Shown here in pieces: positions 44,501 to 56,906 of a DNA stretch of 64,000 nt. This DNA comes from Adiantum capillus-veneris (lineage: Eukaryota; Streptophyta; Polypodiopsida; Polypodiales; Pteridaceae): contig CM043953.1 in the NCBI GenBank assembly GCA_014529385.2, positions 99,745,342 through 99,809,341 on the forward strand, read 5' to 3'. The notes under the pieces are model-generated. The model searched no databases. It saw only the letters and a program-made list of their open reading frames with translations, and was not told where the DNA came from. The position numbers and the translations under genes were made by a program. The stretch's first letter is position 1. The number at the start of each line of letters is the position of its first letter.

Positions 44501-45714
44501 TGATGATATCAACCGCTCTATTGATTTTTATGCCTAATTGGAGGAAATTGGGTGGTGGTTAGCATGGCATGCTGAGAAGTTGGAAGTTACTGGAGAAAAC
44601 ATCTCTGTATTCTTTAAGCAACTCCTTGAGGAAAGTGTAGCTTGTGCTAAATCAGCAAATAAATGAGTATATGTGATTATCATGTAAGCTTTAGCTTGAG
44701 TATCTAAACTTGAAACGTGTTCTTTATATGATTTATTATCCATAAGAGAGGAAGAACAAAGAGAAGCATGAGGCATTGAGGAACATTCATGTACAAAAGA
44801 AAATTCATCTTAGAACTTAGAACTTGAAAAAGAAATAGACAAATCATGAAATAACAAGTACCAAAGAAAAATTAGTTCTCTTTATCACATGAGAATCAAG
44901 CTGGAAAAGTTCAATTGTACTAATAAGTGGTTAGGGAGGATGTTCTTTTCTCCCAACAATACCATGTGCAAACAATTAGCTTCAACATCATACTTTTGTG
45001 CTCATAGCTATGATGTAATTTAACTCGTGCAACCACTCCTAGACGAGAGCCACATCTACCCTATCCAAGTTCATAACTTGAAAATCTAAATTTATTTTGA
45101 GCCCTTGATATTTGAGGGGGATACTTTTCACTTGGGGTATCCCATTCTGGAATGCCCATCAATCAACGCTACCTTCTTCTGAAGGTGTGATTTGGGAGGC
45201 AAAAGGCTTATTGCCATAGTCTATCTCATTGATAATTGGGGATTGTATGCTAAGTCAAAATTACTATGTCGGACTTACTAAATTGGATATGCTGAGTTGG
45301 AATTGCTCAGTCAGATGTTTTGTCAAGAACTTATTTTGAGTAGTTACAACTGTCTGGTGTTAGTTACTTCACAGGATTAGATTGCGCCTTGCGAAAGCAT
45401 GAGTGTGAGTCATATTATGAATTGATGTAACTTCTTCATGAATCGAATCTCTATTAGGTTTCCTATTATGAATGAGTCTACTTTCTACAGTGTTCTATTC
45501 ACTCTGAAGTTGCCTGTGTGTAATCTATTGGTATGAGTGAAGTGTTGTCTATGTATTTCATGTTGCACGAGGTTATTCAGAGTGAGTTTTCTATGTGTTG
45601 AAGGACCACAACACATTTGGCAATCATGCTAGTGCCTGTTTGCTTCTTGTGCCTTATGTACTTTTGGGTCAGCATTGTGTGAGTTGGTTCTTGTGTTTCA
45701 TTGGGAGATGATGC

Positions 45715-46300
45715 ATGTCAGAGAGACCACGCAGAGTATCCCAGCTTTATTATACTAGGGCTCAAGCCCAAGTAGGAAACATTGATCCTTTCAACTATGA
45801 GCAAGCCATAGTTGGATCAAGGGAAGTATATGTCCTTGATTTCCAACGGGGAATCAGGAAGGGAAAAGTTCAGGAGCACCAGAAGGAAGACATGTGAGGC
45901 AATTGATGGGAGCTTTATTCTTGAAACAAGATATGCAAGAAGTAGAAGAAGACTCCTCTTTGACCCACTATAGGTATCTACCACGCAAAGACCTGGGAGA
46001 GTACCTCCCAGGTCAAAGCAGCCAAATTCAGGGGCAGGTCAAGTGAAGATGTTGACTTTCATGTGGCTCAATTTGAGACGAAGTGGCAAGCTAGTGGATA
46101 TCCGGCTATGTATGGTGATGGCATAAAGTTGTAGCAATTTGCAGCAACATTGGAAGGCAAAGCCATGAGTTGGTTTAGCCAATATGGTATTGCACATTTG
46201 CAATGTATGTTGCACTCAGAGTAGCATTTTTACAAAGATTCAGAAAGGAGAAGATCCAATAGATGTTTTGATGGAAATATGTTGGTGGAATATTATGCTC
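45715..46300 (+). pseudogene. Ty3/gypsy gag remnant
   Basis: An open start (MSERPRRVSQLYYTRAQAQ) is followed after frame changes by the retrotransposon gag core: VKAAKFRGRSSEDVDFHVAQ, WQASGYPAMYGD, then FAATLEGKAMSWFSQYG, the hallmark of the gag capsid domain. Stops interrupt it near 46131 and later. No pol follows, so it is a stand-alone fragment; 44501-45714 before it holds nothing I recognise. Confidence 0.6.
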
Positions 46301-46526
46301 AGAAATTCAAAATTTTGGTGGATAGATTATAGGGCAATGTAAGACCCACAATGAAATTTTAGCATGATATTTCTTGAAAGGTTTGATAAAAGGATTGAAG
46401 ATGCTACGGTAAGCATTGATATTGCAAGTAAATTCAACCATAGGATGTATATATACTCATCATGAAACATTTACACATATACTCACAGTGAGGTTTCCTT
46501 GCGGATTCTATATGTACTCTTCATAT

Positions 46527-46880
46527 GGCTCTAAGGCCATAAGGTGCCCCTCTGTGATGCTTGTTGGCTTTTGATTTTCCTTTTACACACCGACATAGAG
46601 CACCTTATGGCCCTTAGGCCATAGGGTGTCCTTTTTTCTCACCTTTTGGGCTATGTGGGACATTTCTCACACCTACATAAAGAACCCTTTGGCCCTAGGG
46701 CCATAGGATGCACATATAATCTCCATGAATCATCTACAAAGCTTGACGAGTTTACCCTCCTAAGGCAACATGGGTGTCCTTTGTTGCACCTTTGTGGCCT
46801 TAGGGCCATAGTATGTCTCTTTTCTATGTTTCTTGTCCAATGGCATAAACAACAAAGAATCCTATGGCCATAAGATGGTC
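46527..46880. repeat. Cluster of palindromic GGCCATA(A/G)GG repeats
   Basis: The word GGCCATAAGGTG or GGCCATAGGRTG occurs about six times in 350 bases, in both orientations. At 46601-46628 two copies face each other as CACCTTATGGCC-CTTA-GGCCATAGGGTG, a 12-base stem with one mismatch and a 4-base loop. Confidence 0.75.
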
Positions 46881-47068
46881 ATGTACAAGTACAAAGCCGT
46901 GTATTGACACACTTGCCATGTAATTGTCTAAATACTTTGTGATGGTTTGTTGAACAAATATTTGTTGAAACCTTCTTGCAGGTATGGGTCTTAATCATGG
47001 TGAAAGAGTATGCATATTTATAGCTACACAAAAGTTTGTCATTGGGAGTGTATGTAAAATAGACCCAA

Positions 47069-47650
47069 ATGCATATTGTGAAGGGCAATGTGTCCGTGTC
47101 AGTTGATTTGTGTTTTGAAAAGAAAGAACTCATTCCCTTTCCAACAATGGATGTGTTGACAATGGGAGATGGTTTCTGCAATATTGTGAAATGGAGTATT
47201 GGGTTACTACAACATATGATTGAGATGCAGAACAAAGGGTTCTCTATGCTCGAGGATGACAAAGCAATGGGAGCATTGGAGGCACAATATGATGGGATGA
47301 GATACACGGAGGTTTGGAAAAATAAGAGGGTTCAACTATGGGATGAAAGCAAAACACATGTAGTAGCCAAAGGGGTTGTCATGTAAGTATGTCCATTTGA
47401 TTCTATAAACTTTGGTGAGCTAGGTGAAGATAATATCGATATTGGTATTGAAACATCCTATGATGGTGAGGCTAGTATTTTTGCAGGATCTAAAGTATGT
47501 AGAATCAATCTTGTTTGTTGTCCAATCAAGAGAGTGACAACTATGAATGGAAAAGTATTGTTATGATATGAGGATTTACATGCTGCTAATGCGTTACAAG
47601 GCACATGCATTCAATCGGTTTATTTGGTGGAGCCCATTTCAAAAAAAAAG
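47069..47650 (+). pseudogene. Unrecognised protein remnant, perhaps plant transposase-like
   Basis: A 105-codon ORF (47069-47386) ends KRVQLWDESKTHVVAKGVVM; past the stop the same frame continues FDSINFGELGEDNIDIGIET. The V-L-x(n)-HVAKG-x(n)-LGED pattern loosely recalls the C-terminal domain of En/Spm-type plant transposases. The match is weak and I would not rely on it. Confidence 0.22.
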
Positions 47651-47819
47651 TATTGTTTTATTAATTGTTTCTTTATTAATAAGAAGCCAAAATTTTCTAT
47701 GAAACCTTCTAAGAAATCCAATCAAGCATCCCGATCATCCGTCCAGCTTGTTTCAACCATAGATTGTTGTTCTAGAAGGTGTTGTCAGTATGCCAGCTGA
47801 GATAAGATCATGGCAATAC

Positions 47820-48075
47820 CCAATGAGTTTTGCAGACAAAGTTTGCAAAATAGAACCAACTATGTGTATGATACAATGTTGACTGCTTGGCGTGAGAACA
47901 CAACAACTGCAAGGACTTGCTATGTAATTTCTTTTGATGGCAATGAGGTTTGCAATAGAGCACACAACAACTATCTGTATGATACAATGTTGACTCCTTG
48001 GCGTGAGAATACAACAACTGCAAAGACTTGCTATGTAATTTGTCTTTGGCAATGAGGTTTGCAGTAGAGCTTGGT
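47820..48075. repeat. 111-base tandem repeat, about two copies
   Basis: GATACAATGTTGACTGCTTGGCGTG recurs with a period of 111 bases (47870 and 47981), with a flanking third partial match of CAATGAGGTTTGCA. 111 is divisible by three, so a reading frame can pass through both copies. Confidence 0.8.
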
Positions 48076-48879
48076 ACAACATTCATGGCATTCCAAAAAC
48101 TTGATTTTATTGTTACCATGAACAAATTGAAAGTGTGGTTTGATGCTCAGTGCATGGTAATGATGGTGCCATAAGAAAAGGAAGAGACCATATAGAAATG
48201 GGCAAGGAATTAATGTGATCTTTTGTAGAGAAAAAATTACATAAGAGTAGAACTATAAAAGATGGAACTAGGGAAACCTTGCTTGCAATACCAAACATGG
48301 GGTTTGTGTGTAGTCAAAATAAAGCCTCAACTAGAGTTAACAAAGGATGATGAACTAATTGCACATTTGAAGGATGAATGTAGAATTCACATGATGCAAC
48401 AACAAAGTTGTAGGAATGTGTACTACACATGGTGTAAGTTCTCAAACTTACAAATGATAAGTATTTATCATTATACATGATAAAATGGACCAAAAAAAGA
48501 CAACAATACCTAAATTGTGTGTGAACTCAAAAGACTATGTAAATGCATATTGATTGCAAGTATCATTGACAGGTATGATATGGGCTTCACATCCCAATGC
48601 TACAGTCGGTTCCCTTGCATTATGCTTACAAAATTTGGAAAGAACAAAAATCCACGGACTAGGAGGTTTATGCCATGACGGTATGCCACACAGCAACGTA
48701 ACACTATTGAACGCATTGAACTCAAGGACAGCTCTAGACCACCAAACCAGAATGAAGCGTGAGCGTGAGAGAGCTCAGATCCAGTATCATTTTTCACAGA
48801 TCCCTGAATTCAAATTCTTTGTTAAAGCGTACATCCTCTAAGCCACTTCAATTTTGTTTTTATATGCAAGGTGAAATCC

Positions 48880-49686
48880 CAGTAATGCAGTACAAAATTC
48901 ACCCCAAATCACCTGATTGGATGCCAAGGGAGTCGGGAATTTAGTTGTGGAAAAAAGATGATCAAGGGAAACTAAAATTGCCAACAAGCTGCTTAGATGT
49001 GGTACCTATAACAGACTATGTGAGGGATAGTTTTCTAGTTATTTAAGGGATTAAGACATATCTTGATTTCTGGAAAAGATGTTCTCTATTAAAGGAAAAG
49101 GACCACGATTCTACAAAATACATGGATCCATTTATTATTTAATAGCAAAACATAATTAGTGAGCTTGAAAAACCAACCAACAAACACATTGGTGAATATA
49201 AAACATTTTGGCCAAAGACTATAGGGAGTTATCAAATGCAACAGATAGAGGAAGGTAGAGATGGGTTCCAACAATATGAAGGATTGAATGATCACTTTAT
49301 TGGTCCTCAAAGTCCTCAAAGTGCAAGGCTGCAAGAATAGTTTAGGCCTCAAATTTATGTAAGGAAAGGGGATTTGTTATTGTGAGACTCGCGAATCCAA
49401 AGTATTCGGTCTGGTTAGGAGTTGTTTAGTTAGATGTTGATGTAGACAGCTCGTCTCCTAACTACAAGAAAGTTTTCATTCAATATTGGGCACCAAAATA
49501 TTGAAAAAGAAATCCCACAATCCAGGAACAGTATGAAGATTGTTGGAAAAAAATTGGGGCTACAATCTTGCTGACCCAAAGCTTTGGGAGTGTGTTGGAT
49601 GATGCAGTCATGTGGTCATGGACTCCAATGGGTGGAAGACTTGCACAAGCAATTAAGATCCATCCAATGTTGTGTAGAAGGCACAA
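48880..49686 (+). pseudogene. Decayed gene fragment, possibly a phytanoyl-CoA dioxygenase-like oxygenase
   Basis: Read across stops, the plus strand gives GLNDHFIGPQSP and, soon after, VRKGDLLL-stop-DSRIQ, where the stop is TGA in place of TGG. GDLLLWDSR is like the motif near the distal iron-binding histidine in some 2-oxoglutarate oxygenases. Further down VFIQYWAPKY and DDAVMWSWTPMGGRL are protein-like. No full domain can be assembled. Confidence 0.22.
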
Positions 49687-49699
49687 GCTATCTTAATAG

Positions 49700-51890
49700 G
49701 AGAAAATGAATAAAATTTCATATTCATATCTTGGTGTTTTTTTTTCCCTGCATATGTATGATTATATGAGGTGTTTAATAATACCAATATGAAAATGGAA
49801 AAAAGGTGATTCTCAACACCACCATTTTCTTGAGAATCTATTGCTTTGTCTAATGTAACACAAGGACTCGACAACAAAACTTATTTGTAGCATTCTCAAA
49901 TTACTCAATGGAAAATAGGACTCCATAGGCGTTAAAACCATTCCCATAGTTATGGGGTTTCCCATTTCAACTAAAATGGTGATTTATCTCATCATGTAGA
50001 ATAGTTATGGATGTGTAGTCATTTAAAGATGGCTTGTGGCAAGAATTATGTTGGAAATTGATCGGATCCACCACCAAGGGATCTTTTGTATTAGACATCA
50101 TGGTGTGGTTTACGATGAAAGAAAATAACTATAAGTATAAGAGATATATTGTAAGCTAGTAACAAAAAAGATTGGGCATTGTCAGTGAACTTGCTAAGTG
50201 AGTAGTAGATTATATAAGTCTCTTTGTGTACAGATTTTGGCCCATCGTTCTCAGTGGTCGGTGATTTGCACAAAATGGTTGTTTTTTTTTCACAAAACAT
50301 GCATTTTAATAATCAATTTTCAAATAACTCAACCAACACAAGCTACTTCAAAGATGAGCACAGGAAAAACTCATACTCGATAAGGACAATATTGTGCAAA
50401 AACCACAAATGTTGAATACCTCAAATTAAAAAGCAACCATTGTATAATACAAATGATTGTAAGCTAGTAAGGAGAAGGAGACTATGAAGGGAATTATATT
50501 TTCTAAGAAGACTCATGGAGAGGCATCTCAATAGATACAAAGAGTGATGCACTGGGCCCTTGTGCACTTGCACTTGAGGATGACCTTGTGATGCTTGTAC
50601 ATTTTCCCTTTCCCACAAAATCTGCATAATATGGCCTCATTTTCCTCTTTTCAAGATCTTGGGGTAGATCCTTTGTTCCCTTCAAGCAAATGACGAGCAA
50701 CCCCGTCATACTTGAGGCTTGTGCAATTGATGACGACAAGCATGCCACATTGGTCTTGTGCTCCCAAACAAAGCACAAGGTCTCCTTCTTGAGTAAAAGT
50801 GCCAAGCAATATCTGTCCACAAAAATCAAATGCCAATAATAATTGCATCATGCATTTGGCTGTCATAATGTACACTTTGATACATACCATGCAATGGATG
50901 GTTGTCATTGTGCATGCCCATTGCTTCTCCATGCCACCACCAATTGCTCCCTTTCCTTGTATGTGGCATCCACAATGTGTATGATATTTGGATTATATTA
51001 CCCACCATTAGCTTCCCACATCTCCACATTGGTTATCATATCATTGGTGCCCTCCTTTAGGGCTCAGGGTATGGTTGAATATGCAACAAGCAACACGTCA
51101 ATCTATGATAAACACGCGATTGAACAAAATAGAACTTCAAAGTTACCAAATCAAAGGCAGCACACTCACAATCTTAGGATCACTATCATCTTCAAACCTC
51201 TAAAAATCTTTAGCAATATCCAATTACAAAATGCACCTAGGTACCAAGCCTACCTCCAAACATGCTGACAACAAAGGTGCCAATATTAAATAATTTATGT
51301 TATGCAAGGGACATGGATGTCTTCATGAAATTAAGCCTTATCTCGTTTTGTTTGGAATGAGAGGGCTAGTGTGAGGCATAGTGAGCCCTCTTAGAAAGTT
51401 AGCGCATACCAACTAGGCTCCGCTCAAAGCTATCTTATAATTTTGGTCACCAAACTTATTTAAGCTACCAACTAGATACCAAATCTACAACAAATTCCTA
51501 ACAAAACAACAACAAACAACATGGAGACCATGAGCAAGGAAATCTCAAGCCTCGATGTTTAGTTTTGGAGGTGCATTCTTTGGCTTTCCCTTGCCTTTCT
51601 TCAAAATTGCACAAGAGCCCTTGACCTCCACCTCTCTCTCTTTCACTTTAAGCCCTAAACCTATGAAAAAAAAGAACATTCAACATATCAGTGGTTGTCA
51701 TAACACATTCATCACAAATTATGCATTGACTCTACTAATTACTTGTATAATACTCAATGCATAGTACACTCTATGTGAGGTTGCTCATTGGCAAGTAAGC
51801 TTACCTTCATTTTTGGGTGCCACATTATGAATGCGTCCTCAAAATTCTTGCCACAAGCTTGGGCAAGGTTTCCTCTAGGCCACAACACAT
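49700..51890. other. AT-rich DNA without a recognised gene
   Basis: Short frames on both strands, one (50503-50829, minus) with a Cys-containing segment YYADFVGKGKC, not assigned. Nothing else seen. Confidence 0.5.
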
Positions 51891-51895
51891 CATCC

Positions 51896-52441
51896 ATATT
51901 TATCTTTTCATGAGACTTTGCCAAGGTGAGGCTGCATTTTTTCATGGCTTTCTTCATTGACCACACCATTTTTTGTAAGATAAAAGCAACAAACATGATG
52001 CATCAACCACCCTTTGAATGTCCTATCCATGTCAAGAATTGTAGCCACTTTCAATGCATATTCTCATGCCACTTGGTCTAGCGTACACATACATTGGACC
52101 ATGCCATGCTGTCTCGGCATTTCTCTAGGCATAGATTGGTTTAGCATATACATAGATTGAACCCATCAATATTTATCTTTTCATGAGCCTTTGTCCAGGT
52201 GAGGCTTCTTCTTTTCAAGGCTTTCCTCATCGACCACACCATTTTTCGGAGATAAAACCAATAGACATGATGCATCAACCACCCTTTGAATTCCCTATCC
52301 ATGTCATAAATTGTAGCCGCTTTCAATGCATCTTCTCATGCCACTTGGTCTAGCATACACATAGATGGAACGATGCCGTGCTATCTCAAAATTGTCTATG
52401 GTCACATACTCAAAGCCTCTTCATTCACCATGTCGTCCGCA
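51896..52441. repeat. 273-base tandem duplication
   Basis: Copies at about 51896-52168 and 52169-52441 (ATATTTATCTTTTCATGAG at 51896 and 52169). The period is 91 codons. On the minus strand both copies encode related peptides (KKCSLTLAKSHEKINMD and KRRSLTWTKAHEKINID), diverged but clearly alike, so the duplicated unit was probably coding once. Family unknown. Confidence 0.8.
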
Positions 52442-52919
52442 TGAGTTTGATTTGTGCTACAAAAAACCACATGGTGGAGCTAATGTGGCAATCCTTCCAT
52501 ATGGCATTGGCATGTGGATCTCCATGACATGGAAATAAAACTCGTACCAATGATGTGGCAAGAGAGCGATTTTTTCCACTTTTTTCAGAAATTACTTTAT
52601 CAATAATGAATAGTTGTAGTGAATTTTATAACATGGAAACGACAAAATATTTTTAAAATAAAAAATAAAATGAGCATGGCATGCTTAATGATGTCACTGC
52701 CACGAAAGCAATTGATATTGGTATGTACTATGCTAAAATCCACGTGGCAAGCTGCTTATGCAGCACGAGAGAGCAAAGGATGCACACACACATGCACAAA
52801 CACACAAACACACACACACAAGGGGAGAACGAGAGAGGGACAAAGGGAAAGAGCAAAGTCTAAAGAGCAAAAGAGCAAGAACTAGAGAGAGGAGGTGAGA
52901 AAGAGAGAGGAGGCAAGAG

Positions 52920-52923
<4 letters not shown>

Positions 52924-52990
<67 letters not shown>

Positions 52991-53548
52991 ATAGATAGAT
53001 TCTATTGTTTTCCTCATAGGTCAGATATGACCTATGGGACCAAGAAAATGTGTGTACAAAAGGGGGGATGTTGGGTGGCTTTTTGTGTCCGTAACTCTTC
53101 AATGATGGCTATACCACCATGATACATGACGTATTTGCCTACAGCCCATGCCTCTTGTAGCTCTGGCTTCTTCATCTTGAGTTAGGTAGGGGTTGGAGCC
53201 TCACTCATCCATATGGTTGTGCCCTTTAGAAGACACGCTTGTTTTAAGAGTGCCATGCTGTCCTCTTTGATCTTGAAAACTAGGATTCCTTGGTTGGTGC
53301 AAGGATTGCAATCTACGTACTCGATGGTGGGAATGTCAAACTTGAGAGGTTGGATGGGCTTATTGAGCTTGGGTAGGTAGCGGGGAAATTGTCACTCTCT
53401 CCCACCAATTGGGGGCCAAGCTAACGATACGTACGATCAATGCAAGACCTTCACAGAGCAACCCTCTTGTAAGCACTCCTCCACTTTGGAGAGGATGGTG
53501 GTAGCATTCTCTTGGATTTGGGTGGCTAGTGAGGGCACATTATGGGTG
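52924..53548 (-). mobile_element. ORF1-only LINE-like element with microsatellite tail (second of pair)
   Basis: Minus strand: a decayed ORF1 C-terminal region (GILVFKIKEDSMALLKQACL, TTIWMSEAPTPT, AVGKYVMYHGGIAI) lines up with ORF1p of the LINE at 9928-10848. It is followed directly by a 3' untranslated region, a hairpin (CATAGGTCATATCTGACCTATG), a TATC-rich stretch and a (CT)n tail (the (GA)n at 52924-52987 on the plus strand). No ORF2 is present between ORF1 and the tail. Confidence 0.6.
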
Positions 53549-53910
53549 AGAGAGAGAGATAGATAGATAGATGGATTTATTGTCCTCGGAGGTCACATAT
53601 GACCTATGGGACCAAAACATGCATACAAAAGGGGTGTCTCCTCTCTCAAGGGAGAGGGAAATTGTTACATGGGGATGAATGACCCTAAGGTCGGTACAAA
53701 AATAGAAAGAGGGGAAAAAGGAAACTAGGGGCTAGGGGGTGGTATTTAGCGGAGGGATGGAGGGCTTGGGAGATCGGACTCCTGTATGATTTCCTTCCCT
53801 CCGTGGTATACCTCCCACTTCCCTTTTGCCTGTGCCGCGTGCATTCTCTTGAGCTCCTCATTTTTGCATTGAATTGTAGCGGTATGAGTTCCTCTACGAT
53901 CCAAACTTAG
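53549..53910 (-). mobile_element. ORF1-only LINE-like element with microsatellite tail (first of pair)
   Basis: Minus strand: ELKRMHAAQAKGKWEVYHGG, an ORF1 C-terminus, then a stop, about 190 bases of 3' untranslated region (CCCCTTTTGTATGCATG), the hairpin GGTCATATGTGACC, a TATC run and (CT)n. It abuts the start of the second element, giving two head-to-tail copies. Confidence 0.6.
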
Positions 53911-53914
53911 TATC

Positions 53915-53916
<2 letters not shown>

Positions 53917-54013
<97 letters not shown>

Positions 54014-54056
54014 CAATAAGAGAGAGAAGGAGAGAATGAGAGGGAGGGAAGGAGTT

Positions 54057-54123
<67 letters not shown>
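53917..54123. repeat. (GT)n and (GA)n microsatellites
   Basis: (TG)n at 53917-53968, (AG)n at 53969-54006 and a second (AG)n at 54067-54123. Confidence 0.95.
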
Positions 54124-54125
<2 letters not shown>

Positions 54126-54570
54126 TAGATCAAGCAAGGGAAGGTGAAAGAGATAAAGAGAAACAAAAACTTTTTCCAAGTAGTTTCAAAAAACATTCTA
54201 AATTATTTAAAAAATAAATAAATTTACTATCCTCGAGAGAATCATTTACATAAATTTTCTAAATCTTTTATTAGAGCTATTATTTAATGGTCCAAGTTAG
54301 TATATATGACCCATTGCCTAATTAAGTCTCTCTCACTCTTTTGATAACTCTTTTTAATCTTGTTTTCAAAACTAACACTTTCATTTTGTAGTAGATGGCT
54401 TGCTTTATAAAGTTTTCGATGGAAACATTACTATTTCATTCAGCTCTCAATAAAGCAGTCATACATTGACAACGTAGTCTTTATTGACAAAGTGAAGCTA
54501 AAGAAGTTTGAGTGGCTGGAGGTGGAGGCTTGAATTGATAAAGAGGATGTCTTGATCCAATTACTCACAA

Positions 54571-54735
54571 TTGCCAATCAATATGGCCATTTTTTCTTTG
54601 TGTTGGAGCAATTTCTTTCTTCAAACTACAAGGTTCTTTGCATTGCTATCTTGGAAGAGGCTTCAAATGTGTAGTTTAATTCCACAACCATACAAAACAA
54701 CACTCCCAAGTCCTCATTCCAATTTTCTAATAGCT

Positions 54736-54774
<39 letters not shown>

Positions 54775-55062
54775 AGGGAAGGGAAGAGTGCTTTGGAGTA
54801 CCTCCTAAGGCTACACAAAAAGAATATCTTGTGCAAAAATTTTGAGCGCAATAGAAAGGAGATAGTAAAGGTCCATGAGATCCCAAAGCAATGCAATGGT
54901 GATGTCACATTTGAGTTTCCACCAAATTTTGGGACATGCAAAGGAATGGATGCTATGGAGTTCAAAATATACACCTTAAGACAAAGATATTGTGGTCTCA
55001 TTATGTATCCCCTAGAGTGTGGAAAAAAGGCTATTCCCCCAAAGTCTAAAGTGTGTGACTGA
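54571..55062 (+). other. Open frame of unknown nature spanning a 29-C run
   Basis: 164-codon frame that reads through (C)29(A)11 at 54736-54775, giving a polyproline-lysine stretch. The part after it (VHEIPKQCNGDVTFEFPPNFG, GMDAMEFKIYTLRQRYCGL) is protein-like, the part before is not. Homopolymer length is easily misread, so the join may be false. I do not recognise the family; it may be a decayed transposon gene. Confidence 0.25.
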
Positions 55063-55744
55063 ATTGTGTACGAAGTTTAAAAATTATAATTGCATTAATT
55101 GTGCACACTTCTTTGGCAACATGTTCAAGGCCCCATAGGGTGTGCAAGCATGCAAAGATAGTGAAGGGAGGCTAAAGTGCTTTTATTGCAAGTGTTCCAT
55201 TATGAATAGGAAAATATTCAAAATTTGTATTTTAAGTAATATCAAAGAGGAAAATATGAGCCAATTGATATAACATTGTGATCAACATGATTACCCCTCA
55301 TGTAATAGAACCTCTAAAAACCTTTGAGATCGCATAAAGGTAATGGTAACTCGGGTGATGAGAGCGAACCACACTAGCAGCCCTCAACATATACAAATGT
55401 GTTTAAAAAAGGAAATTCTAATGGGTTTGTTGGTGAAGGAAGGAGAGGCAAGCAATACGATGGAGACAAAAAACTTGCAATCATTGCGGAAGAGATGGAA
55501 CCATTATTTTTTGAAGATGGATGGTAAGCAAAGTGTGCATTGTTTTAAGATTGCTTATCCATTCCAAAAATGTTGCCCTTTTTTGGATGGAAATGGGTTT
55601 AGAAGGTCAGTTACATTAGCTCACACGAGAGGCTCTAAAGAGAGCTATGGATTTGATGCCTTTTTGAGGCTAAAAAAGAATGCGCATATGATATGGGAAT
55701 CATTTTTTTAGCTAGGGAAAAGAGACCAAGCGGTGTCTTGTTTT

Positions 55745-55986
55745 CAAGATGTATACCATTGGTGCGACGTCTTGAGTTGAGTTTGTGTATTGGATGAGGT
55801 GCGCTTGTATTGGCGACATGTGACCCAAATGGATCCAATTTTGATCACACTAGATAATTGAATGATCAAGATGTCTACCATTGGTGCAACATACGGAGCC
55901 GAGTTTGTGTATTGGATGAGGTGCACTTATAATGGTGACATGCGACCAAAATGGATTCAATCTAATCACACTAGACAATAGAATGA
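55745..55986. repeat. 122-base tandem duplication
   Basis: GAGTTTGTGTATTGGATGAGGTG recurs at a spacing of 122 bases, with CCATTGGTGC before and GATCACACTAGA-like text after it in both copies. Confidence 0.8.
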
Positions 55987-56576
55987 TTAGGTTACAATGG
56001 CATGTTATGTCTATGATTTAAGGTTGTATTTGGTTTATCTTTCACCTTTTTTTTGTTCTCCTTAAAAAACTAGTTGATGTTAGCCATGCTCCTCTTCTCT
56101 AGCATACATGTATTACTCACAATTGTCGGCTGTGAGATAAAGGGGGAAAACATGGATACACAATTTTTCTTCGGCAATCTTTTAAATGGTGTTGGTCAAG
56201 CACAAATGTGAGCCAGAAGATTTCCATGGCTTCATGGCAAAGGAGGTTCAAGAAAATTGGAATGTTGCTCAAGAAGTATTCCAATCAATCAAAGGTGATG
56301 AGGGAAAGAAAGCGAGCATGCAAATGGAACTAGAAACAATTGCATTCTAAGTATGTTGTGGTGCATGCTCAACAAGTACAGGTCAATGTGTGACACGTGG
56401 AGAACAACCACCAACCAAAGAAGTAGCAATTGCAAAGGCATGTTTGCTACGATAATGATGGTGCATAGTGCAGTGCATGTTCAATATTGAGATAGCCTAG
56501 TGATGGATATATGGATGAGTTGTTAGGAGATATGAATATCCCACGTTGGCAATGCAATGACTAGAATTGAGGGAGG

Positions 56577-56906
56577 ATGGTAAGGGACGAGCACTCTTCG
56601 CACAAACTTGTCAAAGTCAAAACATGGTGCACGAAAGGGTTTCTAAGGAAGATCTCTCTATATGACACATGCAAAACTGGCATGGAAAATACAATACTGC
56701 AAAGCACAAAGGACATACCTTACTCATTCAAAAAGCACATTGGATTGGGTCCTATCTTAGAAACCATCATGAATAGGGCCAACAACGCTCTAGTGAAGGT
56801 TGTGAGGATGGTGGTGAACATGTTCATTGAGTCGAGTCCCTTTGATGAGAGATCGCAAGTCTGCCTCCACGAGAGGATGAAAAACATAGTGATCGATGTT
56901 GTATGA
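56577..56906 (+). other. Short open frame, not recognised
   Basis: 109 codons (SSHKLVKVKTWCTKGFLRKI, HIGLGPILETIMNRANNALV). Looks protein-like but is flanked by stops in DNA of the same style. Probably a fragment of an old element. The rest of 55063-57400 shows nothing further that I can name. Confidence 0.2.

Noticed and set aside
54626-54886. Glycine-rich minus-strand protein
   Set aside because: The glycine run is the translation of the 29-base C homopolymer; flanks show no known domain.
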